From Epiperipatus broadwayi (Eukaryota > Onychophora > Udeonychophora > Euonychophora > Peripatidae), in NCBI GenBank assembly GCA_028023455.1, contig JAQFVV010000028.1, forward strand, positions 1,559,501-1,623,500: 64,000 bases of DNA, written 5' to 3'. Both the position numbers and the translations under genes were made by a program. A model generated the notes under the pieces. That model worked only from the letters and a program-made list of their open reading frames with translations, did no database searches and had not been told where the DNA came from. Positions 56,089 to 64,000 of the stretch are shown here, piece by piece (position 1 is the stretch's first letter; the number at the start of each line of letters is the position of its first letter).

Positions 56089-56165
56089 AAGTAGGGACTA
56101 GATAGAGAATTTATGCACAAATCTTGCATCCATTGATTACTATGACTTGCTACTGAATGGCACTA

Positions 56166-56504
56166 CTATAGGGAGAGTTTGTCACTGTTTTAATAGCTTG
56201 TGTAAGCATAAGAAATGGTGACTATGTGATGTTTAGGAGTTTAATTATAAAACCTGTTAAGTGACTGATAAATTAATGGAATTGTATCTTATACTTTGAT
56301 TTACAAATGTCTTTTTTTGTGCTCACAATATTGATAACCAACAATGCCAAATAAATCAATTAATGATTATTTATTTATTGAGCTAAAAATTACTTTAGAA
56401 CAAATATAAACTTTAAATCTCAGCCAAAATTAATATATATATATATATAGTATATATATACAAATATATTAATTATACATAATTATATGGAATAACTGGT
56501 CTAT
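56166..56504. other. Non-coding stretch with (TA)n
   Basis: ATATAAACTTTAAATCTCAG near 56405 is the repeat word also at 6739, 42050 and 43010. (TA)n at 56432-56460. Nothing else is seen. Confidence 0.45.
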
Positions 56505-56575
56505 ATAGTTTGGTGCAATGGTAGAGATTTAGACTCTGAAGCATACATTTTCAGATCACTTCCAGATCTGGGCAC
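56505..56575 (+). repeat. tRNA-Gln-like SINE head or pseudogene
   Basis: TTTGGTGCAATGGTAGAG resembles a tRNA D arm (A box), TTTAGACTCTGAAGC an anticodon arm with CTG, and TCAGATCACTTCC a degraded T arm. The order and spacing (about 60 bases) fit, but stems pair poorly. Confidence 0.4.
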
Positions 56576-56979
56576 CTCTGGTGGCCAAACTAAGAAACTT
56601 CAAGCAAGACAGCCATTTATTTATTTTTCTGAAATAATTAAATTTTATCTCCTTTTCTATGTGAATTTTTTACATATATTTAAAACATCTACTCTGCTGT
56701 ATATTTTTACAACTTATAAAGAAAAGCATCTAAAAATATAAATAATCCCATGAATCACTTCCTACTGAAAGAGCATTATTCTGTTGGCTCATGTAACAAT
56801 CTTTTACACATATTTTCTTATGCTCCTAGAATATTTCATGGGTGAAAGCTTTAAGTATATATAAAGTCAGATACTACACATAAAAAAAAAGATGAAGTTG
56901 AATTGTAACATATTTTTACATTTAATTAAAAGAAGAGATTAATAAATGGTTAGTAATAATAATTAATGCAATTATCAGA
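56576..56979. other. Non-coding stretch, nothing recognised
   Basis: AT-rich. No supported feature. Confidence 0.4.
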
Positions 56980-57170
56980 AGTAATTTACATCAAAGTTGT
57001 GAATGCAAAAAGGTTGGGGTTTAGAAATCAAAGTTAATAATTTGATATTAATAAATACTGAACAAATGATGAAAACTTGTGTAAGAAGTTTGACATGAAA
57101 CAACTTCATAAAGATTGTTGATCCAGCATGAAATGCATTTTGAAAGTCATTTGTCTTTTTAGATTTCTTT
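56980..57170 (+). mobile_element. Decayed family-A hammerhead repeat
   Basis: TTTACATCAAAGTTGTGAAT (56987), then GATATTAATAAATACTGAAC, then the ribozyme relic TTGTTGATCCAGCATGAAAT, then GCATTTTGAAAGTCATTTGT. Stem II and GAAA are recognisable (CAGCATGAAATGCAT), while CTGATGA is lost. Confidence 0.6.

Positions 57171-57173
<3 letters not shown>

Positions 57174-57245
<72 letters not shown>
57174..57245. repeat. (TA)n microsatellite, about 36 units
   Basis: An uninterrupted AT/TA run, the longest in the window. Tyr-Ile ORFs across it are artefacts. Confidence 0.97.
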
Positions 57246-57250
<5 letters not shown>

Positions 57251-58129
57251 TATATATATAAAAGGAAACTGGAAAGTTTAAATATATCTGAATGTACTAA
57301 TATAAACAATGTTAGAGTATTCTATACACATTATACAATGCAATTGCAATAACTGACAGTTTTGTGCAACAGACTTCTTCAGAATAAAATAATTAATTAT
57401 ATGATGATTGTGCAAACTAGTCCATAATACATAATTATATTCATTTTGTTATGATAATGAAAGTTTTAAAAAACTAAAATCACATTAATTATATAGATCA
57501 GAGGTGACCAAACTTTTAGATGTTGGGAGCAACATTTTTGGTGAAAGTGTATCTGAGGGTGACCATGTTTTTTCAGGGCTTCAAACTGGACACCAGAAAA
57601 AAAAAAGTTATTTTTGTTGGAATGAAAACTGGAATGGAAAAAAAATAATAGTTTGTAAGTCATGGATTTTTTTAGAATGTTCTTACAAATTGGTGTTTTT
57701 TTAATAAGGGCTTCTTAGGTACTCATAAAAATTGATGATGTTCTTAGAAGATACTTACAAAATGATGAATTTTTTTTCTATAAGATACAAACTGTTGAAG
57801 ACATTTTAGTATGATTATTAATAATTTACCTCAGCTCTCTCTAATATTACAATTTGTCCATGCTGTTTTATAAAATATTTATTAAATTACATTTTTAAAT
57901 TACCTATAAATAATTATTTTCTAGAGTTGGTCCTGAATTTTAAAAAAAAAATTAAGAAAATAAAAAGAAAATTATTGTTTTAGAATTGTATTAAAATAAA
58001 TTATATGCAAATTTTACAAAAAAAAAAAGAAATTATGCAGTAGACTTCCAGAGAGCTTGCGGTCGATGTCTTGACCACCCCTGATATAGATGTTGAATTG
58101 GTTTCTGATGTGCTTATACTACTATCCAG
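57246..58129. other. Non-coding stretch, nothing recognised
   Basis: A-rich and T-rich runs. GATCAGAGGTGACCAAACTT (57497), TTGGGAGCAACATTTTTGGTG and, on the far side, GCGGTCGATGTCTTGACCACC (58060) look like the two ends of an old hAT-like or MITE insertion, but I cannot support it further. Confidence 0.35.
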
Positions 58130-58330
58130 GTAAGTTGGCCTCATAACTTAATAGCAAAACAGAGATTAAAGATAGCTGTTAGTACTTATGGTGCATTATA
58201 TCCTAAAAGTTCAGTGGCACTGTTTTAAAATCCAAAGGTTCTAACTGATGAAATGCATAAGATAAATACTAGTTTAAGGATATTAAATAGAACAGCACTG
58301 GATAAGTATTTAACAAGCATTATTAACATT
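58130..58330 (+). mobile_element. Decayed family-B hammerhead repeat
   Basis: ATCCAAAGGTTCTAA, CTGATGA (58245-58251), then AATGCATAAGATA, AAATACTAGTTT (GAAA lost), then AAGGATATTAAAT. Downstream ACAGCACTGGATAAGTATTT and ATTATTAACATTAGTTAGTG match the 10.8-kb copy. Confidence 0.6.
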
Positions 58331-58899
58331 AGTTAGTGATGAAAGAAAAAGGAAGATGCTATTGAACATGAATGTGTAAGATGGGAGTCATTTGATAAGG
58401 TCATGTGACACATATCTAAACATAGAATAATGAAGGTTCCACTTTTTTCTTGTATTTTGAGATTCTGTATTTAATTCTACCTGTTTAGTTCATATAATAC
58501 CCCCCTCCCCCAACTACTTTAAAAATGTCATCGTTTTCATAAATAAAATAATCAAATGGTGTATTTCATAAGAAATTCATGCATGGGAAATGGCAGGACT
58601 GTGTGATGATGCATAAACTTTCAGCTCCAGAGTTTGCCAAATAATGACAAATTAAGTAATTAAATAGGTAAATATTTAAATATAGGTAAAGAAAACGGAG
58701 TGTGGAGAATATATCGTTTCCAAAACAATAAAATACTCAATTAGTAATGTACAAATTCTGTTATAATAATTAATCATAAATAATATATGCTTAAATTAAG
58801 AGTTTTTTCATTAATTGAAACTATATTTTATTTAAAAATAGCATATTTATAATTTATATACAAGAGTATCTCTAAAATCCTGATAAGTATGTTAAATAC
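58331..58899. other. Non-coding stretch, nothing recognised
   Basis: AT-rich with a C-rich stretch near 58501. No supported feature. Confidence 0.4.
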
Positions 58900-58919
58900 G
58901 AGTGAAGATGCAATGTGGA

Positions 58920-59225
58920 CTGGGAGAAATGGCTGAAGAGTTGGAGAATGGAGTAGATTGAAACTTGTCTATTAAAGTGTGAAGATTTGCTCTCCTAATA
59001 TAAACCGAGCACAGATTATATATATGTGTGGGAGATGATGACATGGACTAACTGATGAGTGTTGGTTCAACACGAAATACATATAGTGGAGATCATTTAT
59101 CATTTTCACATGTGTGTCGTCATGTGCATCTCGTTGTATGAGATAGAGTGTATAACTGAAGGGAACTTTAAAATCTGTATTCAGATCCTCTATATTACAT
59201 CTAGACTCCAGGTATATAAAATATA
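58920..59225 (+). mobile_element. Family-A hammerhead repeat, best-preserved core
   Basis: Upstream words GGCTGAAGAGTTGGAGAA, GTCTATTAAAGTGTGAAG and CGAGCACAGATTATATATA. The hammerhead lies at 59035-59096: ATGAT outer stem with ATCAT (59092-59096), CTGATGA (59052-59058), perfect stem II GTGTT-GGTTC-AACAC and GAAA (59074-59077). Stem III and inner stem I (CTAA against TAGT) are degraded. A degenerate tRNA-like tail follows (TGTATGAGATAGAGTG, then ATTCAGATCC). Confidence 0.7.
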
Positions 59226-59651
59226 CTTGCATTTAAAATATTACAAAAACCAAATTAATATGTGTGTGTGTGTGTGCAGATTACACCAGTGGTTATATAT
59301 TTTTATGATACTCTTATTATGGTAATGTGGAAATTAATTTTTCATTTTTTAAAAAAATGATAAGTTAATATTTAATATAGAGAATAAAAATACAATAATA
59401 TTAAATATAATATTTGACAGTTTATAATCACAATTCGACTACAGTTTTTAAAATGATTTATGGAAAATATTAAATGTGAAAGCAATACAAAATTGATAAG
59501 TTCAGACTTTGAATATAAAATACAATTCCGTAACTGTTATCTAAGATTAAGTAAATTATTAACATTATCAATAGATATTTAAATATAATAGAGTAAAAAA
59601 ATAAAGTTTTAGGAAGAGAATTGCATTTATATATATATATATATATATATC
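59226..59651. other. Non-coding stretch with short (TG)n
   Basis: (TG)n at 59261-59275 and (TA)n at 59630-59650. Nothing else is recognised. Confidence 0.4.
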
Positions 59652-60092
59652 ATTATCATCATTTTCAATCATAACCAGTTCTGTGGATGATGATTTTCAA
59701 GTTTAATTCAATTTTTGAATTCCATAATTATTTATACAATACAAAAAATCTCCTTATTTTGTACATCCATCTCATGCACGTGATCTCTTTTTATCATTTT
59801 ATAATCTTTTGGAATGTAGTTAAGATTTCAATTTTCCATCTATTAGTTAATACTTCTAGAAACATAATCAAAGTCAACTCCATTTTGGACTCGTAATTTT
59901 TCAATTGATATCAATGATATCTGTTTGTTCTTTCACACATTGCATCTCACTTTCAAGTCTTTCTTGTTACTCCCAACATACATTTTACTATACTTCAATG
60001 AGAGGTCTGAAATCTCTGTATTGCTCTTCTCTTAACTGTCCAAATCTCAAATCCATAATTAAGTATTGCTAAAACGCACCTATTAAAAATAT
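59652..60092 (-). pseudogene. RTE-type LINE 3' fragment, old
   Basis: Complement of the RTE tail from the TNKCVLPVLTY region (AAACGCACCTATTAAAAATA on +) to ATGATGATAATG. Strongly diverged. It lies head-to-head with the younger + copy that starts 19 bases on. Confidence 0.8.
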
Positions 60093-60110
60093 TTGTTATA
60101 CATATAGGTA

Positions 60111-60642
60111 TATGGATGAGAATAATCATAGAATTAAACTTGGTTGGAGTGCTTTTGGTAGAAATAACTTGATACTAAAAGGAAATATGCCTATGTGTTT
60201 GAAAAGGAAGGTTTGCCAGTTCTTACTTATGGATCTGAGACTTGGATGCTTAATAGAAGAGCAATCCAGAGACTTCAGACCACTCAAAGAAGTATGGAGA
60301 GATGCATGTTGGGAGTAACAAGAAGGGATCAAAAACACAATGTATGGGTAAGAGAACAAACAGGTGTTACTGACCTCATTGAAAAAATTAAAAGATTGAA
60401 GTGGAGTTGGGCTGGATATATTGTTAGAAGAGATGATAACAGATGGACAATTGAAATTTTAAACTGGATTCCAAGAGATTGTAAAAGACCCAGAAAGAGA
60501 CCACATGTGAGATGGATGGATGAAATAAGAAAGTGTGCAGGGGTGATGTGGAGAAGAGAAGCTAATGATAGGAAAAGATGGATTGAACTTGGAGAGACCT
60601 TCATCCTGCAGTGGATTGATAATGGTTGATGATGATGATGAT
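60111..60642 (+). pseudogene. RTE-type LINE 3' fragment, young
   Basis: Starts ATGGATGAGAATAATC in the EINHRIKLGWSAF region and runs to the C-terminus: NRRAIQRLQTTQRSMERCML, LKWSWAGYIVRRDDNRW, RPRKRPHVRWMDEIRKCAG, stop, then (GAT)n. A deletion near 60210 (KRKVFNKCVLPVL reduced) shifts the frame once; the rest is open for 144 codons. Confidence 0.85.
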
Positions 60643-60884
60643 GTAAACAGAAGTAGCTACCCCCTACTGAGTTATGTAATGTCAAAAACATGAAATGGAG
60701 AATGGTATCACTTTTTCTTTAACTCATATTGTTGTATACACATACTTTCTGATATAGCTTTGAAAGTATAAGGTAAATTTTGTCTATTACTATAATTTAC
60801 ACATAGATTTATGTATAGACTAAATAATATAAAATCACCAATTAATATATTTATTTTAAACTATATATATATATATATATATAT
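60643..60884. other. Non-coding spacer
   Basis: AT-rich, (TA)n at 60863-60884 at the insertion point of the next LINE. Nothing else is seen. Confidence 0.4.
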
Positions 60885-63007
60885 AAATTTAACACAGGAA
60901 GTGATCATCGATTAGTAAGGTGTAAGTTACATGTTAATGTAAAACTAGAAAGACAAAAATTATTAAGAAAAACAATATTTACAGTTGATATTCCTAATCT
61001 TCAGAAACATTCTAATGAATTTAAATTAGAACTTACAAATAGGTTTCAAGTGTTAGGAGATTTTGAACATGATTCAGATTTGAATGAAATTAATATGAAA
61101 ATAACTGATACACTTTTAAAAACTGCAGCAAACATAGCTGGTAGAAAAAAGCAGCAATTGACTAATAAAATTTCTACTGAGACTAGAGAATTTATGAAGA
61201 AAAGAAGGAATATGAAGATATACAAAAATGATGTATTAAAAAGAATTGAATATCTCAAATTTTGTAAAATGGTACAGGAAAAGAGTTGAAAATGATATAA
61301 GAAAGTATAACTGTGAAATAGCAAGAAAAGCTGTAGAAGAAAATAAAAGTCTCAAAAATGTTAAACAACATTTTAGTATTGGTAGGAAATTTATATCTGC
61401 AATAAGAAAAAAAGATGGAATTATTACTAAAAAGAGAGATGACATCATGAAATTGGTAGAAGATTTTTATCAAGAATTATATAGTAATAAAGAACAAGTA
61501 CCTCCTATATCTAATACATCTTCCGAATTGCCCAGAATTTTAAATGAAGAAGTGAGACATGCAATTAAGTGTATGAAGAAAGGAAAGGCTCCAGGAAATG
61601 ATGGAATTATAATTGATATATTAAAAGAAGCAGGTGAAGAAATAGAAACAATTTTAGCAAAGTTATATACCAAATGTCTAAATGATAAAGATGTACCGGA
61701 AAATTGGAAGAATGCAGTAATAATATTAATATTTAAAAAAGGTGATAAAGAAGATATTAGAAATTACAGACCTATCAGCCTTTTATCAGTTTTATATAAA
61801 ATTTTTACCAAGATAATTACAACTCGTCTACAGAGAACTTTGGATTTTCACCAACCAAGAGAATAAGCTGGATTTAAAAGTGGTTTTAGTACAATAGATC
61901 ATATCCAGGTATTGAGAGAAGGCATAGAAAGAACAAATGAATATGAGTTGTCATTATGTTTTGGATTTGTAGATTATGAAAAGGCATTCGATTCTATACA
62001 CATTTCTTCAGTGATTAAAGCATTGGATCATGAAGGTATAGATCCAGGATATTGTCATATTTTAAAGAATATTTATAAAAATGCAACAGCAACAATTAGA
62101 TTACATAATGATACTGGAAAAATCAACATTGAGAAAGGTGTAAGACAAGGTGACTCCATATCTCCAAAACTCTTTACAGCAGTGCTGCAAGAAGTATTTT
62201 GTGGATTAAAATGGGAAACTAAAGGAGTGAAAGTAAATGGAGAGTATTTAAGTCATTTAGATTTCACAGATGATGTAGTTGTTTTTGCAAATAATGCTTC
62301 AGAGCTGCAGGAAATGTTGCAGGAGTTAGCAGATGAAAGTAGAAAAGTAGGACTAAAGATAAATGTTAAAAAGACGAAAGTAATGTTTAATCTTGATTAT
62401 GAAGAATTAGAAGAAGTTAACAGTTACAAATACCTTGGTCAGATTATTAATACAGATGGAAACATAATGGAGGAAATTAATCATAGAATTAAACTTGGTT
62501 GGAGTGCTTTTGGTAGAAATAACTTGATACTAAAAGGAAATATGCCTATGTGTTTGAAAAGGATGGTTTTTAACAAATGTGTTTTACCATTTTTTACTTA
62601 TGGATCTGAGACTTGGACATTTAATAGAAGAGCAATACAGAGACTTCAGACCACTCAAAGGAGTATGGAGAGATGTATGTTGGGAGTAACAAAAAGAGAT
62701 TGAAAACCCAATGTATGGGTAAGACAACAAACAGGTGTTACTGACCTTATTGAAAAAATTAAAAGATTGAAATGGAGTTGGGCTGGACATATTGCTAGAA
62801 GAGATGATAATAGATGGAAAATTGAAATTTTAAACTGGATTCCAAGAGATTGTAAAAGACCCAGAAAGAGACCACATGTTAGATGGATGGATGAAATAAG
62901 AAAATGTGCAGGGGTGTTGTGGAGAAGAGAAACTAGAGATCGGAGAAGATGGATTAAACTTGGAGAGACCTTCATCCTGCAGTGGATTGATAATGGTTGA
63001 TGATGAT
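60885..63007 (+). pseudogene. RTE-type LINE, longest copy, endonuclease end to 3' tail
   Basis: Begins inside the AP-type endonuclease just before its last motif, TGSDHRLVRC (SDHR at 60900-60911), then a linker (NLQKHSNEFKLEL), then the [77 protein letters not shown] (FTDD at 62263-62274; the usual FADD with Ala to Thr), YKYLGQIINTDGN, WSWAGHIARRDDNRW, RPHVRWMDEIRK. Defects: one shift near 61285, TAA at 61864 (QPRE-stop-AGF), a 27-base in-frame deletion after VMFN, and TGA at 62701 (CGA decay). It ends in GATAATGGTTGATGATGA. Confidence 0.9.
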
Positions 63008-63130
63008 ATATATATATATATTCACAAAGTGAGAGATATAAGAATCTTCCTATGTAGTAATGTAGTTATTTAAATATTTCAGAAATATCAAATTCACCAT
63101 TTCCTTTATTTTGCTGTAATATCTTATATA

Positions 63131-63337
63131 AATACAATTTATCCACAACTTTGAACACTTTTTAGCAAAAACCTTTTATTTAGCTCACAGTCTTATTTTT
63201 TGACTGTCCTGCAATCTTTTTCATGTGGCTCTGAGGAAGACTGCAGGATAGTTGAAACATAAGATTGCACATGAATATAGATCAATAAAAGGTTTTTGCT
63301 AAAAAGTGTTCAAATTCGTGGATAAATTGTGTTTATT
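63131..63337. repeat. Inverted repeat with hammerhead-like relic
   Basis: ACAATTTATCCACAACTTTG, then AACACTTTTTAGCAAAAACC, pairs with GGTTTTTGCTAAAAAGTGTT, then CGTGGATAAATTGTG. The 100-base interior has a second inverted word (GACTGTCCTGCAATCTT / AAGACTGCAGGATAGT) and CTGAGGAAGACT, then AGTTGAAAC, like the CTGAnGA, GAAAC motif at PLE ends. Confidence 0.7.
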
Positions 63338-64000
63338 TAAATATTCATATGACAGAAATGAGAATATTTATAATAATTCTCAGTAGATGTGAAATTGTGG
63401 CTATAAAATATATTTTATAAATAATATTATTAAACTATTTCGATGTAGTTATAATGAAAATATTAGTTTAAAAAATGGATTTAAAGTTTGTTTTACTTTT
63501 ACAATAATAATAATAAGAAATACATACAAGAAAAGTATTTTAGTATTGCATACTATATCTCATCTATTATAAACAGATTGATTAAAATATATAAAAAATA
63601 GTAGACAATTCAGATATTATTTATAGAATAAAATGTTTTTGTGAATTTTCCAATATTTATGAATCATGATATGCATTTGTAAAATGTCTCATAAAATATT
63701 GATTGTTATGTAATAAAATTAAAACACAATAGCAAAAGATATTATTTATGCAGTCTGTTTATTTTGACAGTGAATTCACAACCAATCATGAATTAGTTTT
63801 TAATTTGAATAGTGTTGATGTTGTAATGGAGATGCAAAATGATAACATTTAAAAATAATTAAAAAAGCAACATTTATTTAAAAACTGATTACAAGCTGCA
63901 TGATATGTGGTGGTCCTGTGCAAATGTTTCTATGCTAAATCTTCTTCCTACATCTGTCTTTAGCACTATTGTGCCAGTTTTATGTTCATTTGATGATAGA
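63338..64000. other. Non-coding stretch, nothing recognised
   Basis: AT-rich to the window edge. No supported feature. Confidence 0.4.

Larger units (their letters stand above)
55655..56165. mobile_element. Inverted pair of family-B hammerhead repeats
   Basis: The left (minus) and right (+) copies face away from a centre at about 55930. Shared words: TTTTTAGTTAATGAC and AGTTAACTAAAAAGT near the centre, the ribozyme, then TAGAGA, then GCATCCATTGA, ACTATGACTTGC. The arms are about 220-260 bases, diverged by perhaps 15 percent by eye. Confidence 0.75.

Noticed and set aside
57490-58085. Old DNA transposon between GGTGACCAAACTT and TCTTGACCACC
   Set aside because: Only short, imperfect end similarity and no transposase. 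Too weak to call.

Overview
The window looks like intergenic or intronic DNA from an animal nuclear genome. It is very AT-rich and dense in microsatellites, and it is filled with broken retroelements rather than host genes. The mix of Penelope-like elements (PLEs), RTE-type LINEs, a Gypsy LTR element, tRNA-derived SINEs, foldback repeats and hammerhead-ribozyme repeats fits an invertebrate, perhaps a mollusc such as a cephalopod. That taxon call is a weak inference. I see no convincing host protein-coding exon.

Layout. 1-3705: a minus-strand PLE with reverse transcriptase (RT) and GIY-YIG endonuclease, almost devoid of C on its coding strand and interrupted only by two -1 frame changes at A-runs. 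3706-12231: non-coding repeats, with a foldback at 4.9-5.2 kb, a tRNA-Gly-like gene carrying a UUC anticodon at 5.25 kb, a (GA)n tract, an old LINE fragment at 8.2-8.8 kb and several hammerhead repeats. 12232-22501: a 10.3-kb LTR composite made of a decayed minus-strand Gypsy gag-pol and a plus-strand gag-pol-less LTR element, arranged so that their 3' parts form inverted ends of more than 1.1 kb. The composite sits inside a single hammerhead repeat, whose two halves flank it. 22502-28300: hammerhead repeats, long hairpins and two RTE tails. 28320-30446 and 35640-38410: two more PLEs, each paired with an inverted second copy of its own 3' end. 33084-34022, 38528-39286 and 41311-41809: RTE fragments. 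42468-43010: a poly(A)-tailed retrocopy. 46300-46995: a 700-bp palindrome. 47594-48612: a PLE fragment inside inverted repeats. 49898-52540: a foldback followed by a long RTE copy whose 3' tail is tandemly duplicated. 52740-54840: a foldback with a nested SINE, then large TTA arrays. 55655-56165: an inverted pair of hammerhead repeats, one of them with an apparently intact ribozyme. 59652-63007: three RTE copies, including the longest, which begins in the endonuclease domain.

The main discovery candidate is two families of dispersed repeats carrying hammerhead (HHR) self-cleaving ribozyme motifs. Family A (about nine copies, both strands) has the CUGAUGA and GAAA cores, a GGUUC-capped stem II and stem I pairings that covary between copies. 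At 11.4-11.9 kb it is present as a tandem with a period of about 353 bp. In several copies the ribozyme is followed about 40-90 bp downstream by tRNA-like A- and B-box sequence. Family B (four copies) includes a copy at 56030-56088 in which nearly every hammerhead feature is intact. Hammerheads are known in PLEs, schistosome SINE-like satellites and retrozymes. These families may be retrozyme-like passengers of the PLE or LINE machinery seen here.
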